From Prochlorococcus sp. scB241_528O2 (lineage in GTDB: Bacteria; Cyanobacteriota; Cyanobacteriia; PCC-6307; Cyanobiaceae): 64,000 bases of DNA. The notes below the pieces were generated by a model. That model was not told the DNA's origin, did no database searches, and was given only the letters and a program-made list of their open reading frames with translations. Every line of letters begins with the position of its first letter. Position 1 is the stretch's first letter. This document shows, in pieces, positions 1 through 7,781 of this stretch. Where the stretch lies: NCBI GenBank assembly GCA_000634115.1, contig JFLJ01000156.1:124001-188000 (forward strand), written 5' to 3'. A program made the translations under genes and the position numbers.

Positions 1-147
1 AACTTTTGTCTATCAAGAATTTTTTCAAATATTGATGACTTAAAATTTCAAGCATTTATAATTTATTTAATTTCAAATAAATACAAAATTTATGACTCTA
101 ATATACAAAAAATTGTTATCAATATAAGAAAGTCTAGAATTAATTAA
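1..147 (+). CDS. 3' end of an unidentified gene (cut by window edge)
   Basis: The frame is open from the first base and ends with TAA at 145-147, giving the last 48 residues of a protein whose start lies outside the window. The visible tail is rich in Ile, Lys and Asn and shows no motif I recognise, so I give no function. Only 3 bases separate its stop from the tyrA start on the same strand, which suggests co-transcription or at least read-through. It could also be a chance open frame, but the tight junction with tyrA is typical of real neighbours in this genome. Confidence 0.5.
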   Translation, partial: NFCLSRIFSNIDDLKFQAFIIYLISNKYKIYDSNIQKIVINIRKSRIN

Positions 148-150
148 TCT

Positions 151-990
151 ATGAAAATTGGAATAGTAGGATTAGGTTTAATTGGTGGATCATTAGGGTT
201 AAAACTCCAAAGGTTAAACCATACAATTTATGGAGTAGCAAATAATAAATTTAATAAAACAAAAGCAGAAGAAAAAAAACTTGCAAATTTTGTTAGCTGT
301 GATCTGAGCTTATTAAAAGAATGTGAGCTCATAATATTGGCATTGCCTATACAAGATTTAATAAATCCATCTGATCTATTAGTAAAATCAATTCCTAAAG
401 AAACGATAGTAACCGATGTAGGCTCTATTAAAGAACCAATAATAAATACATGGGAAAATTTACATCCTTTATTTATTGGATCACATCCAATGGCAGGAAC
501 AGAAAAGCAAGGAGTTAATGCAGGTTTTGAAGGTCTTTTTGAAAATGCAAAATGGATTATTACCCCTACACAAAAAAGTGATTTAAATGCAATTAGCACT
601 CTTTCCGAGCTAATAAAGTCAATGAATTGTGAAATTTGCCATGCTTCACCAAAAGAACATGATGAAGCAGTATCTCTAATCTCTCATTTGCCAATATTTT
701 TAGCTTCAGCCCTCATAGAAACTGTAAGTAACAAAAATAACCAATCTTTATTAGATCTTACACAAAAACTTGCAGCCACAGGATTTGCTGATACATCGAG
801 AGTTGGCGGCGGTAATGCTCAATTAGCCTTAGATTTAGCTATGAATAATCAGATCAATGTTTTAAATGCCATAAATAATTTTAAAAATAATCTGAATCAA
901 TTGGAATCTTATATAAAAGAAAAACATTGGGAGATACTTTATAACAAACTATCTGAAGCTAAAGAAATCAGAGAAAATTTTATAGATTAA
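151..990 (+). CDS. tyrA: Prephenate/arogenate dehydrogenase
   Basis: Oxidative decarboxylation step of tyrosine synthesis, acting on prephenate or arogenate with NAD(P). The 279-residue protein starts with a Rossmann nucleotide-binding motif GLGLIGGSLG at residues 7-16. It continues with the TyrA-type DVGSIK at about 89-94 and GSHPMAGTEKQG at about 110-121, which carries the substrate-region histidine. Length matches cyanobacterial single-domain TyrA; no ACT or chorismate mutase domain is fused. Cyanobacterial enzymes usually prefer arogenate, but the sequence alone does not decide this. The 3' end overlaps the convergent crtD gene by 11 bases. Confidence 0.92.
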   Translation: MKIGIVGLGLIGGSLGLKLQRLNHTIYGVANNKFNKTKAEEKKLANFVSCDLSLLKECELIILALPIQDLINPSDLLVKSIPKETIVTDVGSIKEPIINTWENLHPLFIGSHPMAGTEKQGVNAGFEGLFENAKWIITPTQKSDLNAISTLSELIKSMNCEICHASPKEHDEAVSLISHLPIFLASALIETVSNKNNQSLLDLTQKLAATGFADTSRVGGGNAQLALDLAMNNQINVLNAINNFKNNLNQLESYIKEKHWEILYNKLSEAKEIRENFID

Positions 991-2485
991 AATTATCAAT
1001 GCCTTTTAAAGCTAAAATTTGCCTTGAAACCATTAATGCAGACTGACTCACACCTGCTGTCCCCTCCCCTGGATAGATTGAATCCCCACATAGCCACAAA
1101 CCTTCAAAAGGAGTCCTACTTGATAATCCAAACAAACCAAAAATATCTGGATTTTGGCCAAGTCCGCCTACTATTCCATTAGGTCTATTTGTCCATTTTT
1201 CAAATCCCAAAGGAGTTGCTAATTCCCTATGTAGCCAATTTTCAGAACCAATATCAAAATAACTTTCCAATTCAAGCGATATTTTTTTTAGACAATTTTG
1301 TTTTCTCTTTAAATAATCTTGTTTATCTAAACTAAACCAATCTTTTGTATTAGTAAAAATACTAGCTATTAAAGTAACCTCACCTTTTGGTGCTCTTCCA
1401 TCCCCATCCTCGCTAATTGATACAAATAACGAACCAAATTCATCCGAAACAAATTGATAATGATTGGAATAAGTTTGCTTAATATGTTCTTTTTTTAATG
1501 CTGAATAAAAAACTATAGCTCCACTTGGATCAGGCAAATTTATAAGTCGATTTTTATAACTTTGTTTGCTATTTAAGGGTTCCTTTAAATGCTTTAGCAA
1601 AGACTGAGGGGGGGCAGAATAAATCAAATCTTTTGCCTTGTAAACAAAAGATTTTTTTTTAGATTTAGCAAATATTGTCCAACACATATTTAGGTCATCG
1701 AAATTTATAGAATTAACTTTTTGACCAAAAATTAGATTAACACCAGTTTTACGCAATGAGCTTTCTAATGCTTCACTTAAAGACTGCATAGATTTTTTAA
1801 GATGCCATAGACCATGGGGCTGTTGACACATCTGAAGAACTGTAGAGCCATATAATGCCGCGGTATTATAAACATCCTCTTGCGAATAGAGTTTGAGTTG
1901 AAGATTTAAGAATTTAATCAAGCGATGGTTATTGGATAATCCACATATACGCAATAAATCAAAAACAGTAGATTTAAGTAATATACCTGTGACAAGATTC
2001 GATGGAACTAGTGCTTTAAGAAGCTGAGAAAAATCCCAAAAATTACTGATTGGCAATACTGGATTATTATTGGCAAATATCCAACTACTTTGGTGTATGA
2101 GGTTGCAAAGTTTCCAAAATCTACGACTTCCAGGAAAATGTATTTCTTGTTCTGCGATCCATTTATCTTTTTCATACCAAATAGGTATTGGCATTCCATC
2201 ATCATTTAAATCAACAACGCAAGCAGGGTCCAAAATAGTGGCTTCAGGAGATGGAATATCTAAAAAATCAAAAATTCTTGAATGTATTCCTCCTTTCTCT
2301 AAACCAGCAACTTGAGTTGCACCAACATCAAAAATATAATTTTTTCTTTTAAAAGTCCCTGCACAACCTCCTGATTGAGTATGAGATTCGATTAAAGTCA
2401 CAGATAAGCCTTGTTTTGATAAAATCGCTGCAGAAGTAAGTCCTGCTATACCAGCACCAACAACAACAACTTCAGACTTTCTCAT
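980..2485 (-). CDS. crtD: Carotenoid desaturase of the CrtD/CrtI-like FAD amine-oxidoreductase family
   Basis: FAD-dependent oxidoreductase of 501 residues resembling cyanobacterial C-3',4' carotenoid desaturase and related CrtI/CrtH proteins. The N-terminus has a dinucleotide-binding fold with GAGIAG at residues 10-15 followed by an acidic residue at the end of the second strand (LIESH). The C-terminus has the second FAD-contact segment LWLCGDSIYPGEGTAG. Family membership is clear; the exact reaction (CrtD versus a CrtH-type isomerase) is inferred from overall resemblance. The start codon lies 4 bases from the start of a divergent gene, so its promoter must lie within that neighbour's coding sequence. 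Confidence 0.8.
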   Translation of the reverse strand: MRKSEVVVVGAGIAGLTSAAILSKQGLSVTLIESHTQSGGCAGTFKRKNYIFDVGATQVAGLEKGGIHSRIFDFLDIPSPEATILDPACVVDLNDDGMPIPIWYEKDKWIAEQEIHFPGSRRFWKLCNLIHQSSWIFANNNPVLPISNFWDFSQLLKALVPSNLVTGILLKSTVFDLLRICGLSNNHRLIKFLNLQLKLYSQEDVYNTAALYGSTVLQMCQQPHGLWHLKKSMQSLSEALESSLRKTGVNLIFGQKVNSINFDDLNMCWTIFAKSKKKSFVYKAKDLIYSAPPQSLLKHLKEPLNSKQSYKNRLINLPDPSGAIVFYSALKKEHIKQTYSNHYQFVSDEFGSLFVSISEDGDGRAPKGEVTLIASIFTNTKDWFSLDKQDYLKRKQNCLKKISLELESYFDIGSENWLHRELATPLGFEKWTNRPNGIVGGLGQNPDIFGLFGLSSRTPFEGLWLCGDSIYPGEGTAGVSQSALMVSRQILALKGIDNFNL

Positions 2486-2489
2486 TGAA

Positions 2490-3368
2490 ATGCAAAATTT
2501 ATCCCCTATTGAAGTTAGCGAAATTTGTGATGAATTAGGTGAAGCCTATCCAAAAAGTTTTGAACGTGTTCATGGGGGCGATACTCATAGTGCATGGAAA
2601 CTAGAATTCGCAAACAAGAAATTATTTCTTAAAAGAAACGATAGAAACAAAAAATTTCTTGCATTTGAAAAATATTGTCTTCAAAATTTGAAAAGGTATA
2701 TCAATAAAAAGAACTTAGTTGTTCCTGAAGTTATTGCATATAAAAATATAAAAAATATAGAAATCCTTTTAATTGAATGGATAAATATGCAAAACTGTGA
2801 TCAAAAAAGGCTTGGAAAAGGTTTGGGAGAAATGCACTTAAATTCATCAGAGTCTAACCCAAAATTTTATGGGTATCCAGTTGAGGGTTTTATTGGAATA
2901 ACAGATCAGAAGAAAGGCTGGGAAAATAATTGGATTGATTGTTTTTTAAACTTAAGAATAATACCTCAATTATCAATACTGAAATCAAATGTTTTAGACA
3001 AAGAAATAAGAAATAAAGTTAAAGATAAAATTAAATCAGAATTGCGAAATCACGAACCAAAAAATACTCTTGTTCATGGTGATTTGTGGTCAGGAAATGT
3101 AGGAATAGAAAAAAGCGGTAAAGGAGTTATATTTGACCCTGCATCTTGGTGGGCAGACAATGAGGTAGATATAGCTATGACAAGGTTGTTTGGAGGTTTC
3201 AGAAAAGAATTTTATGAAGAGTATCATAAAATTTTCCCTATAAAAGAAGGGTTAGAAAGGAGAATAATTATTTATAATTTTTACCACATTTTAAATCATG
3301 CCAATATGTTTGGCGGATCATATTTGAATCAAGTCAAAAATTACGTAAAAGAGATAATGAATTTTTAA
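2490..3368 (+). CDS. Fructosamine kinase / ketosamine-3-kinase family protein
   Basis: Protein of 292 residues with an aminoglycoside-phosphotransferase-like kinase fold. An early RVHGGDTHSAW segment precedes the ATP-binding lysine region (LFLKRN). The catalytic loop HGDLWSGN is at residues 196-203 and the metal-binding IFDPASWW at about 214-221. These are the signatures of the fructosamine-kinase family, which phosphorylates sugar groups attached to amines on proteins and so allows deglycation; in bacteria the substrates are often ribulosamines or erythrulosamines. The substrate here is inferred. It is divergent from crtD (4 bases between starts) and ends 7 bases from the convergent CAAD gene. 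Confidence 0.85.
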   Translation: MQNLSPIEVSEICDELGEAYPKSFERVHGGDTHSAWKLEFANKKLFLKRNDRNKKFLAFEKYCLQNLKRYINKKNLVVPEVIAYKNIKNIEILLIEWINMQNCDQKRLGKGLGEMHLNSSESNPKFYGYPVEGFIGITDQKKGWENNWIDCFLNLRIIPQLSILKSNVLDKEIRNKVKDKIKSELRNHEPKNTLVHGDLWSGNVGIEKSGKGVIFDPASWWADNEVDIAMTRLFGGFRKEFYEEYHKIFPIKEGLERRIIIYNFYHILNHANMFGGSYLNQVKNYVKEIMNF

Positions 3369-3375
3369 TTGTAGA

Positions 3376-3741
3376 CTATCCGAGATATGTCTTTTTAAGA
3401 TTTTGTACCTTTTCTAAAACAGCTTCACGATTTTCACTAGTACGAAGATTCTGCCAGCTCCATTGACCAACAACAATTACACCTAGCAATTCTAATAAAC
3501 CTGGGAGAATTGGGAAAAAGTTGATCGTGTCAATAATAACTTTAATTATTATCTGAGCTATTACGACAACAGCAATTATACCTGCCGCTTTGCCATACTT
3601 TCCCATTTGAGTCCAATCAACTTTACCAAGGGTTTCATTGACTTTTCCCATGGCATCAGAGTACTGGTCTGAAAAGCTTTTAGTTTCTGAGCTTGAAGCG
3701 GAGCCGGAGTCTTGATTTGACTCTGGTTTGTTATCACTCAT
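3376..3741 (-). CDS. CAAD-domain (CURT1-like) membrane protein
   Basis: Small thylakoid-type membrane protein. I place the start at the ATG whose product begins MSDNKPES rather than 11 codons upstream, because the acidic, serine-rich N-terminal tail is typical of these proteins and the upstream extension is not; the result is 121 residues. A hydrophilic N-terminus is followed by an amphipathic stretch. Two closely spaced hydrophobic segments follow (around IIAVVVIAQIIIKVII and LPGLLELLGVIVVGQW), then the characteristic WSWQNLRTSENREAV and a short basic C-terminus. The CAAD/CURT1 family anchors fused tRNA synthetases or bends thylakoid membranes; here it stands alone, so membrane shaping is the more likely role. 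Confidence 0.85.
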   Translation of the reverse strand: MSDNKPESNQDSGSASSSETKSFSDQYSDAMGKVNETLGKVDWTQMGKYGKAAGIIAVVVIAQIIIKVIIDTINFFPILPGLLELLGVIVVGQWSWQNLRTSENREAVLEKVQNLKKTYLG

Positions 3742-3864
3742 GAAATCATTAATCAAAATATATTGTCCAGACAATAACGGAAAAATCGTTCCTTTGCTAC
3801 CTTTTTGTGATGTGTAATTCCGAACCGAAACATTTTGTATTTTTTAAATGTATTGATATGCATG

Positions 3865-3913
3865 AATTTTCAATATATTTTGTAAGATTTTTTTTACATA
3901 TAATTTTCAATAT
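3865..3913. repeat. 12-base direct repeat in the intergenic region
   Basis: AATTTTCAATAT occurs at 3865-3876 and again at 3902-3913, 37 bases apart, inside the 284-base gap between the CAAD gene and the MoeB-like gene. The gap is more than 75% A+T by eye, so a chance repeat is quite possible. I see no RNA gene or convincing promoter hexamer pair in the rest of this gap. Confidence 0.4.
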
Positions 3914-4025
3914 TATCTTGTTCTAACAAAAACATTAATAAATCCGACAAATCGCAAACCATAAAAAGGTTAAATTTTTTATTTTAATTATCATAACTTC
4001 ATAAGATTATTTTGCGAAATTAAAA

Positions 4026-5168
4026 ATGACAGTTTCAAAAGATATCAAATTTAATTTCTTAAGCAAAGATGAACTAGAAAGATATCAAAAACATTTAACC
4101 CTCAAAGAGATAGGCTCTGAGGGACAAATTGATCTAAAAAACAGCTCAGTATTATGTATTGGAGCAGGCGGGCTTGGTTCTTCAGTATTGTTATATCTGG
4201 CAGCAACAGGAATTGGAAAAATTGGAATAGTTGATAACGATTATGTTGAGAAGTCTAATCTCCAAAGACAAATAATTCATGAAACAAATACCATTGGGAA
4301 TCTTAAAATTGATTCTGCCCGAGAAAGAATAAAAAAATTGAATCCTAATTCTGAATTATTAACATTTTTTGAGAGAATTAATCCTAATAATGCTCTAGAA
4401 ATAATTCGAGAATTTGATATTATTTGTGATTGCTCAGATAATTTTGGCACTAGATATTTGATAAATGATGCATGTTTAATACTAAATAAACCTCTAGTTT
4501 TTGGAAGTGTACAAGGCTTTGAGGGGCAAATTAGTGTTTTTAACTTAAATAAACAAAGTCCTAATTTAAGAGACTTGCTTCCAGAATCCCCTTCAAAAAA
4601 TGCTGTCCCTAGTTGTGCAGAATATGGAGTAGTGGGTGTTACAACAGGTTTAATAGGAATTCTTCAAGTCAATGAGATTATCAAAATAATTTTAAAAAAA
4701 GGGGAAATTTTAGATGGAAAAATTTTGGTTTTTGATCTGTTGAATATTAATATGAAAAAATTAAATCTAAAAAGTGATCAGTTAAATAAGCGAATAAAAA
4801 ATCTTTCTGAGTTCGCGGACTATTATATTGACGATGAATGTTCTGAGAAAAATATCGTAATCAACAGAATCAATGCTAATGACTTTAATAGCTTATACAA
4901 AGCAAAACCCAACAAAATTCTTTTAATTGATGTTAGGGAAAATGAAGAATTTTCTACTTTTGCAATAGAGGGTTCTATATCAATCCCATTAAGTCATTTG
5001 AACCAAGATTCAGACTTAGAATTTATTCAAAAAGAAAGTTTAATAAAAGATGTTTTCATCATATGTAAATCTGGTAAACGTTCTGAAAAAGCTTCAAAAA
5101 TCTTATCTAAATTCAAAATTAAATCGAGATCAATTGAGGGTGGCATTGAAAAGTTAAAAAAATATTAA
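4026..5168 (+). CDS. moeB: MoeB/ThiF-family sulfur-carrier adenylyltransferase with C-terminal rhodanese domain
   Basis: E1-like enzyme that adenylates, and with its rhodanese domain can thiolate, the C-terminal glycine of a sulfur carrier (MoaD, ThiS or similar). The 380 residues include the ATP-binding GAGGLGSS at 46-53, DNDYVEKSNLQRQ, CSDNF near 136-140 and the catalytic-Cys region PSCAEYG with Cys197. The C-terminal rhodanese domain (about 285-380) has IDVRENEEF and the active loop CKSGKR with Cys347. The two CxxC zinc pairs of canonical MoeB are not present: neither around 180-185 nor near 250 is there a cysteine. Carrier identity is unknown; thiamine, molybdopterin and tRNA thiolation are all possible. 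Confidence 0.85.
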   Translation: MTVSKDIKFNFLSKDELERYQKHLTLKEIGSEGQIDLKNSSVLCIGAGGLGSSVLLYLAATGIGKIGIVDNDYVEKSNLQRQIIHETNTIGNLKIDSARERIKKLNPNSELLTFFERINPNNALEIIREFDIICDCSDNFGTRYLINDACLILNKPLVFGSVQGFEGQISVFNLNKQSPNLRDLLPESPSKNAVPSCAEYGVVGVTTGLIGILQVNEIIKIILKKGEILDGKILVFDLLNINMKKLNLKSDQLNKRIKNLSEFADYYIDDECSEKNIVINRINANDFNSLYKAKPNKILLIDVRENEEFSTFAIEGSISIPLSHLNQDSDLEFIQKESLIKDVFIICKSGKRSEKASKILSKFKIKSRSIEGGIEKLKKY

Positions 5169-5191
5169 TCAATTAGCACTTTAAAAACTAT

Positions 5192-6352
5192 TTAGTAATC
5201 TACGCCTCTTTTCAAATCAACTCCAACATTTGCGTAATGCTTATGACAGACCATTTCAGAGTAAACATCGGCGAGTTCAAAGTATGAGGGTTCATTTTTA
5301 CATCGCCCAGTAATAACAACTTCTGTTTCTGCTGGTTTTTTTAAAAGCGTTTGATGTATTGATTCGACAGGTAGCAGCTCTAAATCAACCGTTGGATTCA
5401 ATTCATCCAAAATAATTGTCTTATACAAACCACTCAAAATAGCAGCTTTAGCAATTTCCCATGCTCTTTCAGCCTCAACATAATCAATTGGTTGTTGTTG
5501 GCCTCGCCACACAATCGCATCTCTTCCTGAACGCAAATGATCTACCAAATGTGGGTAACTTTCTCTCAATGCTTCTATAGCCGCATCTTCGGTATAACCA
5601 TTTCCACCTTTTAACCACTGTAATATTAAAACTCTATGACTTTTATCTTGAGATATTCCTTTACCAATAGCTTGAAGAGCCTTACCGAGTGCACTAGTAG
5701 ATTTACCCTTGCCTTCACCTGTATAAATCTCAATTCCACCAATACATTTAATTTGTCTGGTTTGTTTTGATAAATCTCCTGTTAAACGTGGTCTCATCTC
5801 TGAATGGAGTTGCGATATTCTTACCAAAGAAATAGGTGCTGCTCTCCCGGTAATAATTATTTCCAGTCCATCAGGACGATTTTGAAGAGAATCTACTACT
5901 TCCTTAATATCAAGCATGCCTAAATCAAGAACTGGATTTAACTCATCTAGTACAACAACAGAATAAAGAGAACTAGCAATTGCTCCTTTCGCAATATTCC
6001 AACCTCTTTCAGCCTCACCAATATCAAACTTGGTCACTTGGTCAGCAGTAAAGAAGTCTGATCTTCCTGTTCTTACATGATCAATTAAGTGAGGAAAACC
6101 CCTCTGCAAGGCCTCAATAGCAGAATCTTCATCATATGACCTCTCAGGACCTTTTAAAAATCTTAGAAGTAGAACTCTTGACTGTCTTTTTTCGCATATA
6201 CCCAATCCTATTGTTCTGAGCACAACACCTAAAGCAGCCTGACTTTTACCCTTACCTTCCCCATCATAAATATGTAATTGACCTTTTGATCTCTCTTGAC
6301 TGTCACTTGCAGTAACAATTCCAATTCCTCTATTTCTACTTGTATTCGTCAA
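5192..6352 (-). CDS. cobO: Tandem-domain BtuR/CobA-like corrinoid adenosyltransferase
   Basis: The protein (386 residues) is an internal duplication of the CobA/BtuR/CobO P-loop family, which transfers adenosyl from ATP to Co(I) corrinoids. Copy 1 has GEGKGKS at 31-37 and VVLDELNP at 133-140; copy 2 has GEGKGKS at 212-218 and IILDELNP at 313-320. Each ends with an ITGR segment. Only the second copy ends with the family's usual C-terminal region (HYANVGVDLKRGVDY). Typical members are about 200 residues with a single domain. Marine picocyanobacteria make pseudocobalamin, so the function fits. It stands divergent from the larE-like gene and convergent with the MoeB-like gene. Confidence 0.85.
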   Translation of the reverse strand: MTNTSRNRGIGIVTASDSQERSKGQLHIYDGEGKGKSQAALGVVLRTIGLGICEKRQSRVLLLRFLKGPERSYDEDSAIEALQRGFPHLIDHVRTGRSDFFTADQVTKFDIGEAERGWNIAKGAIASSLYSVVVLDELNPVLDLGMLDIKEVVDSLQNRPDGLEIIITGRAAPISLVRISQLHSEMRPRLTGDLSKQTRQIKCIGGIEIYTGEGKGKSTSALGKALQAIGKGISQDKSHRVLILQWLKGGNGYTEDAAIEALRESYPHLVDHLRSGRDAIVWRGQQQPIDYVEAERAWEIAKAAILSGLYKTIILDELNPTVDLELLPVESIHQTLLKKPAETEVVITGRCKNEPSYFELADVYSEMVCHKHYANVGVDLKRGVDY

Positions 6353-6460
6353 TTGAACAAGGTGAATGAATTTAATCTAAGATATAGTTAAGAATATTAT
6401 TAAAAATTTAATAATAAATTCAACCTATTCATAGGTAATCTGAATTTTAAAGTAATTAGC

Positions 6461-7285
6461 ATGTTCAATCAACTAGAAATTCTCTCTGATGAACAAAGTG
6501 AAAAGCTTTATACAATTAGAAGATACATTAAGAATCTTGATAGTGCTTGTATTGCTTATTCAGGAGGAGTAGACAGTACATTAGTAGCATCAATAGCATT
6601 CGAGCAATTAGGTAGCAAAGCCATCGCAATTACTGGTATTTCTCCTGCTTTAGCCAATAAACTTCGTGAAGAAGCAAGAAGTCAGGCAAAATGGATTGGA
6701 GTTAAACATTTAGAAATTAAAACATCAGAATTAGACCAATCAAGTTACAGTGAGAATCCCAAAGATAGGTGCTTTGCATGTAAAAAAGAGCTTCACAAAC
6801 ATACAACCTACTTTTCTAAAAAACTTAATTACAAGATAGTTTTAGATGGAGTCAATCTGGATGATCTAAAAGATTACAGGCCAGGAATACAGGCGGCAAA
6901 AAAAGCAGGCGTTGTTTCACCCCTCGCAAAATTTAAATTCTCAAAACAAGATATTAGGGATATATCAAAAGCATTAGGTTTTCCATGGTGGGATAAACCT
7001 GCTCAGCCATGCTTATCATCAAGATTTCCTTATGGCCATGAAATAACCAGTGAGAGACTTAAAATGGTTGAGAAAGCAGAAGAATACCTCAGAGAAGGTG
7101 GTTTATCAGAGGTTAGGGTTCGATGCCAAGGCTCAACAGCAAGAATAGAAATTCCCAAAGATGAATTAAAACATTTTTTTAAAAAATATAATTTTAGTGA
7201 TATTGTTCAATACTTTTCTAATTTAGGATTTAATTGCACAAGCTTAGATCTTGAAGGACTAATAAGCGGAAAATTAAATAGATGA
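6461..7285 (+). CDS. larE: LarE-like ATP-dependent sacrificial sulfur transferase family protein
   Basis: PP-loop ATP pyrophosphatase of 274 residues, with SGGVDS at 34-39. LarE proteins activate a carboxylate with AMP and donate sulfur when making the nickel-pincer cofactor of lactate racemase. Family landmarks are VLDGVNLDDL, RPGIQAAKKAGVVSPL and PAQPCLSSRFPYG. The last contains Cys184, in the position of the sacrificial cysteine. A CxxC pair at Cys104/Cys107 gives three cysteines in all, a layout like that described for iron-sulfur-type LarE proteins. No larB or larC lies nearby, so the acceptor of the sulfur is unknown. Ends 10 bases from convergent speD. Confidence 0.82.
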   Translation: MFNQLEILSDEQSEKLYTIRRYIKNLDSACIAYSGGVDSTLVASIAFEQLGSKAIAITGISPALANKLREEARSQAKWIGVKHLEIKTSELDQSSYSENPKDRCFACKKELHKHTTYFSKKLNYKIVLDGVNLDDLKDYRPGIQAAKKAGVVSPLAKFKFSKQDIRDISKALGFPWWDKPAQPCLSSRFPYGHEITSERLKMVEKAEEYLREGGLSEVRVRCQGSTARIEIPKDELKHFFKKYNFSDIVQYFSNLGFNCTSLDLEGLISGKLNR

Positions 7286-7295
7286 ATTTTGCAAG

Positions 7296-7730
7296 TTAAA
7301 CAACCGTTCTAATCTGTTTAAGGACTGCTGCAGGTGGATTGCGATCAATAACACGCAAAGAATGTTCTTCAGCCTTCAAAGCTTCGATTAAATATTTGCT
7401 GGCAAGTTCTGGCAACATATTTTGGCCACATGTAAAGATATCAACTGCAGAATAATTAGATTCAGGCCAAGTATGTATTGAAATATGGGATTCAGCCAGT
7501 AATGCAATTGCTGTAACCCCTTGAGGTTCAAATTTATAACTTATCAAATTCAGAATTTTTGCCTTTGCTAATTTGGCAGCTTTGTTTAATGTACAACGCA
7601 AAAAGGATTCATCATTTAATTTTTCGTAATCACATCTATAAAGTTCCAACAAAAGGTGTTTACTTTGATGACTTACTTTTTGGTCATTATTAAACGAACT
7701 CAAAATTTGATTTTTTTTGGGTACTTCCAT
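7296..7730 (-). CDS. speD: S-adenosylmethionine decarboxylase proenzyme
   Basis: Makes decarboxylated AdoMet, the aminopropyl donor for spermidine. The proenzyme self-cleaves at Glu-Ser to form a pyruvoyl group; here the site is LLAESHISIHTWPE with Glu80-Ser81, and the family's catalytic His86 and Cys101 (FTCG) follow. At 144 residues it is a little longer than the usual bacterial class 1B enzyme because of an N-terminal extension of about 20 residues, so a shorter start cannot be ruled out. It lies 51 bases downstream of recF on the same strand. Confidence 0.93.
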   Translation of the reverse strand: MEVPKKNQILSSFNNDQKVSHQSKHLLLELYRCDYEKLNDESFLRCTLNKAAKLAKAKILNLISYKFEPQGVTAIALLAESHISIHTWPESNYSAVDIFTCGQNMLPELASKYLIEALKAEEHSLRVIDRNPPAAVLKQIRTVV

Positions 7731-7781
7731 TAAAAAAATTTCTACAAATATAAGATTAGCTAAAAATCATTACTTTTAGAA

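Noticed and set aside
3882-3897. GTA...TAC palindrome resembling an NtcA site
   Set aside because: The spacer is 10 bases; NtcA sites need 8. The sequence is mostly a T-run.
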